A stretch of DNA of 64,000 nt, taken from the NCBI RefSeq assembly GCF_950295315.1, contig NW_026647623.1:1-64000 (forward strand). Direction: 5' to 3'. Each line of letters begins with the position of its first letter. Within the stretch, counting starts at the first letter, position 1. Source of the DNA: Erinaceus europaeus. Taxonomy: Eukaryota > Chordata > Mammalia > Eulipotyphla > Erinaceidae. Shown here piece after piece: positions 23,351-35,064 of the stretch. The notes under the pieces were generated by a model that saw only the letters and a list, made by a program, of their open reading frames with translations, did no database searches and was not told the origin of the DNA. The position numbers and the translations under genes were made by a program.

Positions 23351-24142
23351 TAGTGTAAGCTTCAATACGTATGTGTTTGTTTTCTTTTTCCGGAAATCTT
23401 AATTTCCTTGGACCCTAAAGTGTTAGGGAATTTTTGAAGCAGCCCTCTGTTTCTCAGCAGATGGTTTCTTTGTTTCTGCTGTAATCAGGTCTTCTTTTGG
23501 TTTTTGTTTTCATTATTTTTTATTTTTTCAAGTCCTCCTAAATCATCCCCATTTATTTGCATATTTATTTATTTAGTCAGGTATCACATGAGGGTCATTT
23601 CTTCTGCTTGGTAGATTTTCTCTTATAATTGAAGGGAACTCTACGCACAATGCATTTCATGCAGCAAATACTACACACACATGGTGAAGGCTTGGGTTGT
23701 CTGGGGTCTGTGGGCATTAGAGCTGCTGCCTTGCAATCTCTACAACCCACGTTTGAACCTGTCATGAAAGAACACAGTCTAGGGGTTTTTTTACTTCTGG
23801 TCTATTTCCAACTCCTCTATTTCTTTTCTCTCCTTCTCTGTCTCTTACTCTCACAGGCTCTCACTCACACTGTCTGCACTCAGTAATATTTTACTTATAT
23901 CCTTATTTTATTGACAGGCCCCGATATACAAAGAGAGTTGCCAGAGCACTGTTGAACTCTGGCTTGTTTTGTTGGTGATTTTACCTAGGCTACTGGAGCC
24001 TCAGCTTTGTAATTCTCTGTGACACAAGCCATATTCTGTCTCCTCATATCCATGGCAGTAACTCTCAGACTTTATAATAAAGATATACATCCATGCATAT
24101 ATAAATATACATATATATCTGTCATTTTTAGAATTGTCAACC
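23351..24142 (+). repeat. Module A, short form, forward
   Basis: Short A unit with AATAAA at 24,076-24,081 and a brief TA tract, ending at 'aattgtcaacctatgg'. Confidence 0.8.
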
Positions 24143-24228
24143 TATGGTTTTCCTGTGGTTTTTATTATTTTTTGTTTTTTCAAATCCTCCTAGATCATCC
24201 CCATATATTTGCATATTTAGTTATATAT
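24143..24228 (+). repeat. A5' fragment, left flank of the ERV
   Basis: 'ttcctgtggtttttatt' to 'catatttagttatatat' is an A5' stretch joined abnormally to the preceding tail. The LTR begins inside it. Confidence 0.75.
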
Positions 24229-24580
24229 TGTTGCTGAGGAGTTATTCTGATGCAGTCTCTGCCCCCAGGTTTTTCTACACCCCGCAAAATCCTAGAGTGC
24301 CCCCTTTCAACCAATCCTGGCCCTACACGTCTCCCCTGGTTGTCTCCCAATAAAAAGCACCCTCACCCTCCTCTCTCTGGGCTCTCAGCTCTCCCTCTCT
24401 GAGGTCTGGCTCCCTGTTCTACCCTCCGTGGTCAGATAGTGGGGACGGCCATTGCCTGCTGGCTCCACGTGGTCTGAATCAAACCCCCCCATCCTATAAT
24501 AAAGATTAGTGTACCCCTTTGCTCTGGACGTCTGCTCTCTTCTCAGCGGTGCAGCCCGACACCAGACCACCATGACAACA
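24229..24580 (+). mobile_element. 5' LTR of a class II (ERVK/betaretrovirus-like) endogenous retrovirus
   Basis: 352-bp LTR bounded by TGTTG...CAACA inverted ends. U3 has CCAAT (24,312-24,316) and a TATA-like AATAAAAAG (24,350-24,358). AATAAA at 24,498-24,503 fits the R-region poly(A) signal. A primer-binding site follows two bases after the LTR. No second LTR is seen, because the element is cut at 25,156. Confidence 0.85.
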
Positions 24581-24582
24581 TC

Positions 24583-24600
24583 TGGTGCCCATCGTGTTCC
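24583..24600 (+). promoter_or_regulatory. Retroviral primer-binding site, Lys-tRNA type
   Basis: TGGTGCCCATCGTGTTCC begins two bases after the LTR's CA end. It resembles the lysine-tRNA (TGGCGCCCAACGTGG-type) primer sites of class II ERVs, with several mismatches, consistent with age. Confidence 0.65.
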
Positions 24601-24646
24601 GTACCCACACCATGCCCGGTTTGAGGACTCTTAAACCTCCCAGACA

Positions 24647-24655
24647 CAGGTAAGT
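24647..24655 (+). promoter_or_regulatory. Retroviral leader splice donor
   Basis: CAG/GTAAGT matches the consensus donor exactly and lies between the primer-binding site and the gag start, where a retroviral major donor is expected. Confidence 0.6.
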
Positions 24656-24694
24656 GGCATCGCCCACTTATGTGGCCCTGTGTTTCCCTCCACC

Positions 24695-25156
24695 ATGGGA
24701 AATTTCTCGTTTTATGAGGAGGTGTCCCAGTCATTATCTCTTGACCTGGGACAGATTCGCGCTGTCATTAAGGTTTAATTTTCGCTACCCCTTGGATTTT
24801 TTAAACTGTGGTCGCCACTTTCAAGATATGTAAAACGTGGTATGCCATAAGGATAAGTGACCTTGAGGCTGAGGGACGAGAGTTAAATCACATTTGCTTA
24901 AGACTTAGACGTCCTAAGCGATCAGCGGCTAAACCCAAGAATTCCATTCCCACAGACATGCACACGTGTTCAGATGCTCCTCCTCTGACCCCGCCCCCTT
25001 CCGCCCCGGTTTCAGCTCTGCCTGAGGTTTCTGCGTCCCTGAACCCGCCCCCGGCCCCTGCCTCCTTGGTTTCAGTTCCCCCTGAGGTTTCTGCCTCCCT
25101 GAACCCCCCCCCGGCCCCTGCCTCCCCGGTTTCAGCTCCGCCTGCAGCTTCTTCAG
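24695..25156 (+). pseudogene. Degenerate gag 5' fragment of the ERV
   Basis: An ATG in ACCATGG context at 24,695 opens a frame beginning Met-Gly-Asn, as expected for a myristoylated retroviral matrix protein. It stops at a TAA at 24,776-24,778 after 27 codons. A shifted frame then stays open from about 24,808 and becomes Pro/Ala/Ser-rich from about 24,985, which suggests the spacer region of a betaretroviral Gag. Gag is therefore broken by at least one stop and one frame change. The rest of gag, pol, env and the 3' LTR are absent. Confidence 0.7.
25005..25150 (+). repeat. 60-bp tandem repeat in the gag remnant
   Basis: Two full 60-bp units (about 25,005-25,064 and 25,065-25,124) and a partial third. 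A 20-codon period keeps the reading frame and encodes Pro/Ala/Ser-rich repeats. Confidence 0.85.
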
Positions 25157-25852
25157 GACAGTCTGAGGCTGGACCAGGGAGATGCATTACGCCAGCCTGC
25201 ATCTTGGCTGGAGCATCACTATGTCTACTTCCAAATTGGAGAGGCCAGGGCAGTTTTGGAGAGTAGGCTGCAGGCCAAATGTTGCTTCTCAGAGTGGGCT
25301 AAGACCTAGATGTTCTAAGTGTAATCTTTCCTCACAAACATAAAATAGCAATGCCACTTTTAAGAAGTATGCATGGGCATGGAGAGCCAAAATTTCTGTC
25401 CTTTTCAGTCACTGTCATTCATCTTTCTGACTGTCTCTACATGCCTTCTTCACTGGGACCTTACTGGAAGTCAGTGCATGCATCATGAACTCGGTCTTCC
25501 CGATGTTGAAATTTTTCTTTCTTTGCCCTTTGGATTATATGGTCTCATGCATATGGCTTAGTACAGAGGGGAACTGAGGAGACAGCGATCCTGATGCAGG
25601 TAATAGTCATATGTCCATCTCCAACGGCAGCTGTCCAGGCCCTCTGTGCTTGACTCCCATTCTCCAGGGCCCTGAGGCTGACACTCAGCCTAAATGCAGC
25701 CATCCTCAATTTCCTGCACCACATCCTAGTCCTTATTCCATGAGAGCCTAGGTCAAGAGTAGTGAAACTCTATCCTCCTGGCACACACATTGTTTTTTCC
25801 CTCTAATGGGCCCAATGTAAGGGATCTGTGGTACTGATGGCCACACCAGTGT
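25157..25852 (+). repeat. Module D, forward, 5'-truncated
   Basis: D begins abruptly after the ERV at 'gtctgaggctggaccaggg'. The shared AGGACAG at the join is a microhomology. A deletion near 25,385 removes the 'ggtttgtcttcagtg..ctgg' portion. Confidence 0.8.
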
Positions 25853-26712
25853 CCAGATTTTCCACGCAAAACGGAAGCTTCCAGGGTTCAGAAAGAGGGT
25901 GTTTTGATGGCTGTGGAATGTCTTTTCCAAGTGCCTCATGGGGTTTCATATCCTTTAGAAATCTGAAGTTCTTTCTTGTATCTAGGGAATATTCTCACCT
26001 CTGGCCAGAAGGCCCTCCCAAATAGTAGCACAGCTATCCTGGTATCAGGAGGTCTGCCAGCCTGCTAGCTCCTGGAGGGATTCCTGAATATTATGTCCTC
26101 AGGTCCCAAGTGGTAACAGGTGTTTCCAATTGCCTGTATTAGCAGCATCCAGGCCCTCAGGTGAGGGGCGGGGTTGTGATCTCCACTGGAAACTCCTAAT
26201 TCAGCCAATGGAGGCATCCATCGTCCTTTTGTCTCTCCATAGCAAGGGCCCAGGGAGTTTGTGCTTCCTGCAAGCAGAGCGACTTTATATGGGACATTCA
26301 TGGATGCCTACTTCTGGGAATCTCTCTGAGTGTGATGTGTGGACATGAGGACACAGTGATCAGGGATTGTTAGGCCATAAGAGCAATTGCCTTAGCATGA
26401 CCCAAAGGGGAGGTGTAAGGGGCCGGGTTCATCCAATTGTTTGGTCAAACACAGTCCCCATCTATGTTGAGACACAGCTCTTTCTGGGTTCTTTCTGGGC
26501 TTGTAATATGCTGTCCACTGAGAAGTGGACTGGGAGCCTGGAGTCTGAGTATGCAGCCAAAGGTGACTGGACAGGGTCCTGCCCCTGAATTCTGAGGGGT
26601 GCGCCAGCTTCCCCCATTGGCAGTGTTTAGATGATAGATAGTGAGGCATGAGATTGAATAGGGAACTCAGGAGATTTAGACATGAGAGTCCCTTTGCATA
26701 TGCATTCTTGCT
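25853..26712 (+). repeat. Module B, forward
   Basis: Complete B copy continuing from D, with the donor-like (CAG/GTGAGG) and acceptor-like (CCATAG) pair intact. Confidence 0.82.
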
Positions 26713-26855
26713 TAGCCAGAATCTGGGCTAGCTGGCTTTCCCTAACCAGCTGGGTTCTCTGTACATAAGTTGCAGGTGAGGCTGGCTACCTTGCCAGCCA
26801 TGGTCTACTATAGGTGAGTTCTGAGCACACACAGACAGACACAGACAGATAGAAA

Positions 26856-26902
<47 letters not shown>

Positions 26903-27053
26903 TACTGTCTACTGTCAGGTCTGGTAGTACAGCATATGGTGAAGGCTGGGGCTGTCTGGGGTCTGTGGGCATGAGAGCCGCTGCCTTACAATCTCTACAA
27001 TCGAGGTTTGAACCTATCATCAATGAACACAGTGTAGGAGGTTTTGGTATTCT
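26713..27053 (+). repeat. Module A3' stub with (CA)n
   Basis: A3' with (CA)n at about 26,860-26,900, followed by a small 'tactgtctactgtcagg' duplication. It joins the C-end at 'attctgagacactgaag'. Confidence 0.8.
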
Positions 27054-27361
27054 GAGACACTGAAGAGGGAGAGGTTTTTGCCCTGAGGCTTGCACTGGGA
27101 ACTACCAGCTGCCCTGTGTGTGTTGCCAGACTAGGAAACTTGTGGTGCCTGTCCATGTGGAGAGTCTCCTAGATGAGTTCCTTCTCAAGCCTTTTTCGAT
27201 CGGTCCCATTGGAGGTGCATATAGCTAATGATTTGGAGATTTTACTCCTTTGGACAATTCTTTTCCTGATGCACAGTTTCTCTCCAGGATTTAGCATTCA
27301 ATTGTCTGAATGTCATATCGAATCCATGGTAGAAAATGTCTACATCAGTGTCTCTCTCTCT

Positions 27362-27439
<78 letters not shown>
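27054..27439 (+). repeat. Module C-end with (CT)n(TA)n, forward
   Basis: C-end only, without core promoter, followed by (CT)n at about 27,365-27,397 and (TA)n at 27,397-27,439. Confidence 0.83.
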
Positions 27440-27442
<3 letters not shown>

Positions 27443-28065
27443 ACATGTAGAGGTCTGAAAATATTTTTTAGCTAGAGACCTGCACAGCTATGGATTAGGG
27501 TAGTTAAGTGGATACACCTGGCCCTTCTGAGCCACAGTCATGAGAGACATCTCACAGAGCCATATCGTTTATCACTCTACAAATCTCTCTCAGCACAAAC
27601 TAAGGCTGTCAAATCATCTACTTCCCTCTTGCTCATTTTGTCCACCGAGTCCTATCCCAAACTGTAAATCAAAGAAGAAATAGACATAGCACAGTTACCT
27701 GCACACAGGACAGGCTGAGGCTGGCCCAGGGAGATGCAATAAGCCAGCCTGCATCTTGGCTGGAGCATCACTAAGACTAATTCCAATTTGCGGGGGCAGT
27801 TTTGGAGAATGGGCTGCCGGCCAAGTGTTGCTTCTCAGAGTGCCTAAGACCTAGATGTTCTAAGTGTTACCTTTCCTCAAAAACATAAAATAGCAATGCC
27901 ACTCGTAAGAAGTATGCATGTGCATGAAGGTTTTGTCTTCAGTCCTCTGGCACTGATCAACACAGGGCCAGAATTTCAGTCCTTTTCTGTCTCTGTCATT
28001 CTGTCTCTCTGACTCTCTCTATGTGCCTTCTTCCCTGGGCCCTTACTGGAAGTCAGTGCATGTAT
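27440..28065 (+). repeat. Module D, forward, 3'-truncated
   Basis: D copy that breaks off at 'ggaagtcagtgcatgtatc', just before the main orientation switch. Confidence 0.8.
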
Positions 28066-28124
28066 CTTTGTCATATGCTTTACATTGGTTTGTTCTAGCA
28101 AATCGGAAGCTTCCAGGGTTCTGG
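28066..28124 (+). other. Filler and B fragment at the main inversion junction
   Basis: About 33 bp (28,066-28,098) match none of the modules I recognise. They are followed by about 25 bp of B start ('ggaagcttccagggttctgg') in forward orientation. From about 28,121 module A appears inverted, with GGAAGGTTCTATTATTTATA. Confidence 0.6.
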
Positions 28125-28895
28125 AAGGTTCTATTATTTATAATTATATTGAATCTTGCTCCAACTATATAAATATTATTTCTGAAAAACTAGGCTTTTA
28201 TAAATGTGGTAATTCTGAATTAAGGTCAAATACATAGGTCGACAATTCAAAACCTGACAGATATATAAATATATATGTTTATATATATATGTATTTATCT
28301 CTTTATTATAAACTCTGAGTGATATTGGCATGGAAATGAGGAGACAGAATATGGCTTGTGTCAGAATGACTTACAAACTAGGCTCCAGTAGCCTAGGTGA
28401 AATCGCCAACACAACAAGCCAGAGCTCAGCAGTGCTCTGGTAACTCTTTTTGTATATATGGGCCTGGCAGTAAAATAAGTATATAAGTAAAATATTAATG
28501 AGTGAATACACAGTGTGTGAGAGCATTTGAGACTTAGAGACAGAAAAGGCAAGAAGAGAAATAGATGAGTTGGAAAGAGACCAGAATTCAAAAACCTCCT
28601 ACACTGTGTTCATTGATGACAGGTTCAAACCTGGCTTGTAGAGATTGTTAGGCAGCAGCTCTCATGCACACAGACCCCAGACATCCCCAGCCATCACCCT
28701 ATGATGTGCTACCAGACCTGACATGAATGTGTGTGTGTGTGTGTCTGTCTGTCTGTTTGTGTGTCTCTGTGTGCTCAGAACTCACCTATAATAGTCTCAG
28801 AGCATGGGTGGCAAGGTAGCCAGCCTCACCTGCAACTTATGTACAGAGAACCTAGCTGGTTAGGGAAATCCAGCTAGCCCAGAATCTGGCTAAGC
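28121..28895 (-). repeat. Module A3', inverted
   Basis: Inverted A3' with the tail, TTTATT (reverse AATAAA), an acceptor-like site and (GT)n at about 28,729-28,770. It runs into B at 'gcaagaatgcatatgcaaagg'. Confidence 0.8.
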
Positions 28896-29745
28896 AAGAA
28901 TGCATATGCAAAGGTACTCTCATGTCTCACTCTCCTTAGTTCCCTATTCAATCACATGCCTCACTACGATCGAAACACTGTCAATGGGTGAAGCTGGGGC
29001 CCCCTCAGAATTCAGGGGCTGGACCCTGTCCTGTCAGGTTAGGCTGCAAACACAGCCTCCAGGCTCCCAGTCCACTTCTCAGTGGACAGCATATTACAAG
29101 CCCAGAAAGAACCCAGAAAGAGTTCCAAAATAGATGGGAACTGTGTTTGACCAAACAATAGTGGATGAACCCGGCCCCTTACATCTCCCCTTTGTGTCCT
29201 GCTAAGGCAATTGCTCCTGTGGCCTCACAATCCCTGATCATGGTGTCCTGGTGTCCACACATCACACTCAGAGAGATTCCCAGAAGTAGGCATCCATGAG
29301 TGTCACATACAAAGTCGCTCTGCTTGCGGGAAGCACAAACTCCCCAGGCCATGACTATGGAGGGACAAAAGGAAGATTGATGCCTCCATTGGCATAATTA
29401 GGAGTTTACAGTGGAGATCACAGCCCCGCCCCTCACCTGAGGGCCTGGCTGCTGCTAATAAAGGCAATTGGAAATACCTGTCACCACTTGGGCTGTGAGG
29501 ACATACTCAGGAATCCCTCCAGGAGTAGGCAGGCTGGCAGACCTCCTGATCCCAGGATGGCTGTGCTCCTAGTTGGGAGCGCATTCTAGCCAGAGGTGAG
29601 AATATTCCCTAGATACAGGAAAGAACTTCAGGTTTCAAAAGGATTTGAAACCCCATGATGCACTTGGAAAAGACATTTTACAGCCATCAAAACACCCTCT
29701 TTCTGAACCCTGGAAGCTTCTGTTTTGCTTGGAAAATATGGACAC
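28896..29745 (-). repeat. Module B, inverted
   Basis: Inverted B copy, with divergence in the acceptor-like stretch ('gactatggagggac'). It continues into inverted D. Confidence 0.82.
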
Positions 29746-30736
29746 TGGTGGGGCCATCAGTACCACAGATCCTTTACATTCGGCCAATATGGGAAAGCAC
29801 AATGTGTGTGCCAGGGGGATAGAGTTTCACTTCTCTTGACCTGGGCTCTCATGGAATAAGGACAGGTGCAGGAAATTGAGGAGGGCTGCATTTAGGCTGA
29901 GTGTCAGCCTCAGGGCTCTGGAGAATGGGAGTAAAGCACAGAGGGCCTGGACAGCTGCAGCTGGACTTAGACCTATGCCTGTTACCTGCAGCAGGATCAC
30001 TGTCTCCTCTGTTCCCCAATGTACTACGCCATATGCAGGAGACTGAATAATCCAAAGGGCAAAGAAAGGAAAATTTCAACACCAGGCAGTCTGAGTTCAT
30101 GATCCATGCACTGACTTCCATAAGGGCCAAGTGAAGAAGGCACGTAGAGACAGTTAAAGAGACACAGGAGGACAGAGACAGAAAAGGACTAAATTCTGGC
30201 CCTGTGTTGATCAGGGCCAGAGCACTAAAAACAAACCCTCCATGCCCATGCATAGTTCTTACAAGTGGCATTGTTATTTTATGTTTGTGAGGAAATGTTA
30301 CACTTAGAACATTTAGGTCTTAGCCCACTCTGAGAAGCAACACTTAGCCTGCAACCACTCTCCAAAACTGCCCTCGCCTCTCCATTTGGAAGTAGTCTTA
30401 GTGATGCTCCAGCTAAGATGCAGGCTGGTGTATTGCATCTGCCTTGTCCAGCCTCAGACTCTGCTGTGTGCAGGGAACTGCACTATGTCTATTTCTTCTT
30501 TGATTTACTGTTTTGGGAAAAGACTCAGTGGACAAAAAGAGCAAGATTGAAGTAGATGATTTTGCAGCAGTAATTTGTGCTGAGACAGATTTGTAGAGTG
30601 ATAAGAGGTACATGAATGGCTCTGTGAGTTGTCTCCCATGACTGTGGCTCAGTAGGGCCAAGTGTATCCGCATTCTTACCCTAATCCAGAGCTGTACAGT
30701 TCTCTAGCTAAGAAATATTTTCAGATCTCTACATGT

Positions 30737-30738
<2 letters not shown>
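29746..30738 (-). repeat. Module D, inverted
   Basis: Complete inverted D. A reverse-strand frame of about 140 codons at 29,849-30,271 is not kept as one frame in other D copies, so it is not called a gene. Confidence 0.82.

Positions 30739-30810
<72 letters not shown>
30739..30810. repeat. (TA)n(GA)n compound microsatellite
   Basis: About 25 TA units directly joined to about 11 GA units. It is the inverted form of the (CT)n(TA)n between C-end and D. Confidence 0.95.
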
Positions 30811-31203
30811 CTGATGTAGTCATTTTCTACAATGGTTTCGATATGACATTTAGACAATTGATTGCTAAAACCTGGAGAGAACCTGTGCATCAGGAAAAGA
30901 ATTGTCCAAAAAAGTAAAATCTCAAAATCATTAGCTATAAGCAGCTCAAAGGGGACATAGCGAAAAAGACTTGCGAAGGAACTATTCAAGGAGACTCTCC
31001 ACATGGACAGGTACCACAAGTTTCCTAGTCTGGCAACTGACACAGTGCATCTGGTAGTTCCTATTGCAAGCCTCAGAGCAAAAACCTCTCCCTCTTCAGT
31101 GTTTTTACATCTGAAAAGAATAAAAGTGACCAAGGGCCAAAGAGAGCTACAATGGTGTCAATATTGAGCTGTAAATCAGAATGTACCAAGTGTTTCGCAA
31201 AAA
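30811..31203 (-). repeat. Module C-end, inverted
   Basis: C-end extended to 'gtaaatcagaatgtacc', then joined to the A tail ('tttactataaactgtgagtg'). It is the same fusion as at 15,594 and 51,280. Confidence 0.8.
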
Positions 31204-31611
31204 AAATCACTTTACTATAAACTGTGAGTGATACTGGCATGGAAATGAGGAGACAGAATATGGCTTGTATCAGAAAGACTTACAAACTGAGGCTCCAGTA
31301 GCCTAGGTGAAATCGCCAACACAACAAGCCAGAGCACAGCAGTGCTCTGGTAACTCTCTTTGTATATCTGGGCCTGTCAGTAAAATAAGTATATAATTAA
31401 AATATTAATGAGTGAATACAGAGTGTGTGAGAGCATGTGAGAGTTAGAGACAGAGAAGGCAAGAAGTGAAATAGAAAAAAGTGAAATACACTGTGTTCAT
31501 TGATGACAGGTTCAAACCTGGCTTGTAGAGATTGAAGGCAGCAGCTCTCATGACCACAGACCCAGACAGCCCCAGCCTTCACCATATGCTGTACTCCCAG
31601 ACCTGAGAGTA

Positions 31612-31666
<55 letters not shown>

Positions 31667-31780
31667 CAGAACTCGCCTATTGTAGTCTCAGAGCATGGGT
31701 GGCAAGGTATCCAGTCTCACCTGCAACTTGTGTACAGAGAACCTAGCTGGTTAGGGAAAGACATTTAGCTCAGATTCTGG
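31204..31780 (-). repeat. Module A3', inverted, with long (GT)n
   Basis: A3' with an uninterrupted (GT)n at about 31,613-31,663. A local deletion near 31,480 joins 'gtgaaatagaaaaaagtgaa' to the TTCATTGATGACAGG block. Confidence 0.8.
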
Positions 31781-32130
31781 CTAAGCAAGAATGCATATGC
31801 AAAGGGACTCTCATGACTTGCTCTCCTGAGTTCCCAATTCAATATCATGCCTCACTATCATCCAAAAACTGCCAACAGGGGAAGCTGGGGCACACCTCAG
31901 ACCCAGACAGCCCCAGCCTTCCCCATATTCTGTACTGCCAGACCTCACAGTAATGTGTGTGTGTGTGTGTGTCTGTCTGTCTGTCTGTTTGTGTCTGTGT
32001 GTGCTCAGAACTCACCTATTGTAGTCTCAGAGCATGGGTGGCAAGGTAGACACCTCACCTGCAACTTATGTACACAGAACCTAGCAGGGAAAGCCAGCTA
32101 GCCAGCTAGCCCAAATTCTGGCTCAGCAAG
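31781..32130 (-). repeat. B fragment and second A3' stub, inverted
   Basis: About 120 bp of B end jumps at about 31,900 ('cacacctcagacccagacag') into another A3' stub with (GT)n and GTCT units at about 31,957-32,003. This is a local duplication of the A3'-B border. Confidence 0.75.
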
Positions 32131-32980
32131 AATGCATATGCAAAGGGAATCTCATGTCTCGCTCTCCTGAGTTCCCCATTCAATGTCTAGCTTCACTATC
32201 ATCAAAACACTGCCAATGGGAGAAGCTGGGGCACCTCTCAGAATTCAGGGGCAGGACACTGTCAAGTCATGTTAGGCTGCATACTCAGCCTCCAGTCTCC
32301 CAGTCCACTTCTCAGTGGACAGCAGATTACAATCCCAGAATGAACCTAGAAAGAGTTCCAACATAGATGGGAACTGTGTTTGACCAAACAATAGTGGATG
32401 AACCCAGCCCCTTACACCTCCTCTTTGGGTCCGGCTAAGGCAATTGCTCCTGTGGCCTCACAATTCCTGATCATGGTGTCCTGGTGTCCACACATCACAC
32501 TCAGAGAGATTCCCAGAAGTAGGCATCCATGAGTGTCCCATACAATGTCGCTCTGCATGCAGGAAGCACAAACTCCCCGGGCCCTTGCTATGGAGAGACA
32601 AAAGGTAGATGGATGCCTCCATTCGCAGAATTAGGAGTTTCCAGTGGAGATCACAGCCCTGGCCCTCACCTGAGGGCCTGGCTGCTGCTAATAAAGACAA
32701 CTGCAAAAACCTCTTACCACTTGGGACATGAGGACATACTCAGGAATCCCTCCAGGAGCTAGCAGGCTGGCAGACCTCCTGACCCCAGGATAGCTGTGCT
32801 CCTAGTTGGGAGGGCATTCTGGCCAGAGGTGAGAATATTCCCTAGATACAACAAAGAAATTCAGGTTTCAAAAGGATTAGTAACCCCATGAGGTACTTGG
32901 AAAGACATTTAACAGCCATCAAAACACCCTCTTTCAGAACCCTGGAAGCTTCCGTTTTGCGTGGAAAATCTGGACACTGT
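32131..32980 (-). repeat. Module B, inverted
   Basis: Complete inverted B, continuing into D. Confidence 0.82.
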
Positions 32981-33969
32981 TGTGGCCATCAATACCCCAG
33001 ATCCTTTACATTCGGCCCAATAGAGGGAAAGCACAATGAGTGTGCCAGGGGGATAGAATTTCACTACTCCTGACCTGGAATCTCATGGAATAAGGACAAG
33101 GATGCGGTGCAGGAAATTGAGGAGGGCTGCATTTAGGTTGAGTGTCAGCCACAGGGCCCTTGGAGAATGGGAGTCAAGCACAGAGGGCATGGATAGCTGC
33201 AGCTGGAGATGGACATATGCCTGTTAGCTGCAGCAGATTCGCAGTCTCCTCAGGTCCCTAATGTACTATGCCATATGCAGGAGACTGAATAATCCAAATG
33301 GCAAAGAAAGGAAAATTTCAACACCAGGAAGTCAAGTTCATGATGCATGCACTGACTTCCCTAAGGGCCCAGTGAAGAAGGCACGTAGAGACAGTCAGAG
33401 AGAGAGGATGACAGAGACATAAAAGGACTGAAATTCTGGCCCTGTGTGGATCAGTGCCAGAGTACTGAAGACAAACCCTCCATGCCCATGAATACTTCTA
33501 ACAAGTGTCATTGTTATTTTATGTTTGTGTGGAAAGGTTACACTTAGAACATCTAGGTCTTAGCCCACTCTGAGAAGCAACACTTGGCCTGCAGCCCACT
33601 CTCCAAAACTGCCCTCGCCTCTCCAATTTCGAAGTAGTTTTAGTGATGCTCCAGCCAAGATGCAGGCTGGCTTATTGCATCACCCTAGTCCAGCCTCAGA
33701 CTGTCCTGTGTGCAGGGAACTGCACTATGTCTATTTCTTCTTTGATTTACAGTTTTGGGATAGGACTCGGTGGACAAAAAGAGCAAGAGGGAAGTAGATG
33801 ATTTGGCAGAGGTAGTTTATGCTGAGAGAGATTTGTAGAGTGATAAGAGTTATACGATTGGCTCTGTGAGATGTCTCTCAGGACGGTGGGGCTAGGTGTA
33901 TCTGCATTACTACCCTAATCCAGAGTTGTGCAGGTCTCTAGCTAAAAATATTTTCAAATCTCTACATGT

Positions 33970-33971
<2 letters not shown>
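32981..33971 (-). repeat. Module D, inverted
   Basis: Complete inverted D ending at the 'ctctacatgttacata' edge of the microsatellite. Confidence 0.82.
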
Positions 33972-34043
<72 letters not shown>

Positions 34044-34047
34044 AACA
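33972..34047. repeat. (TA)n(GA)n compound microsatellite
   Basis: (TA)n at 33,972-34,003 and (GA)n with AAAG interruptions to 34,047. Confidence 0.93.
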
Positions 34048-34715
34048 CTCATGTAGTCATTTTCTACAAAGGATTAGATATGACATTCAGACAATTGATT
34101 GCTAAAACCTGGAGAGAAACTGCATCAGGAAAAGAATTGTCTGAAGAGTAAAATCTCCAAATTATTAGCTATATGCAGCTCCAAGGGGACCGAGTGAAAG
34201 AGGCTCGAGAAGGAACTCATCCAGGAGACTCTGCACATGGACAGGCATCACAAGTTTCCTAGTCTGGCCTCACACACAGGGCAGCTGCTAGTTACTTGTG
34301 CTAGCCTCAGGGCAAAAACCTCTCCCTCTTCAGAGTCGTTAAATCTGAAAACAAAAAAAAGTGTCCAATGGCCAAGAAGAGCTACAATGGTGTCAATATT
34401 GAGTGGTAAATCACAATGTTCCAAGTGTTTTGCACAAAATCACCTGTGCCACAGTGATTCTGTTGTTCTCTCTCTCTCCCTACCACACACATACACACAC
34501 AAAAACAAACACAAACACACACTTTCACAGTCACACATGCACACATCTCCAGACGCACAGGCATAAACTGAGTTATACACATGCGCACTGGACAGCTTCT
34601 GCAAGGCAGGGCCCTGGGCTGAACCCTGCTGCGCACTTCCTGGAAGCACGCCCAGCCTTTTAAGGCCAGCTCTGAGCTCCCATTGCCGGGCTTCTTTCAG
34701 AAGGCTGCCTTCTGA
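34048..34715 (-). repeat. Module C core and C-end, inverted
   Basis: Complete C with its E-type upstream arm. TTCCTGGAA lies at 34,637-34,645 and CTTTTAA is next to it. The core CCAAT is mutated (ATTGC at 34,682). Confidence 0.82.
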
Positions 34716-34801
34716 GTCCCGCCCTCACAACTTCTCCTCTGTTCTCATTGGACAGCTCTTGGTTCATGCCCTGGAAGGTGATGTTCTTCTTCTCTAATTG
34801 G
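34637..34801 (-). promoter_or_regulatory. Promoter-like region, inverted copy
   Basis: Reverse-strand CCAAT boxes at 34,797-34,801 and 34,747-34,751 keep the 50-bp spacing of copy 1. A TTAAAAG element and the STAT/ETS-like palindrome are kept. Confidence 0.45.
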
Positions 34802-35050
34802 CCAGCTGTCTCTATTAATATACACCTAGCCCTCCCCTCAGGCTCAGAGGGCACAGTCTCTTAGACACGCCTCTGGCGACTGTCTGCCTTCCTCTGAAGG
34901 CCCTGCTTCTGCCAACATGACCAACACAGCTCCTGTCTGGACCCGTCCTTAGTACACTGCCTGCCTGAGCTAGGCTGGCCATGCTCTTGGGGCACACCCA
35001 GAAACACTGTCTCCACTCTTGCCCCATGGAGCCTTAGTCCCGCACTGGTG

Positions 35051-35064
35051 CTGCCCTCTTGTGG
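35051..35064 (-). promoter_or_regulatory. CTCF-like motif E2b
   Basis: Reverse strand CCACAAGAGGGCAG, the best CTCF-like match in the family. It points toward the motifs of E1. Confidence 0.55.

Noticed and set aside
24808..25266. 152-codon frame spanning the ERV fragment
   Set aside because: It lacks an ATG, begins out of frame with the gag start and runs across the ERV/D rearrangement junction, so it is a chance continuation of a broken gag.
29849..30271. 140-codon reverse-strand open frame in module D
   Set aside because: Other D copies break it with stops and shifts, and the composition is that of translated repeat DNA with no known domain.
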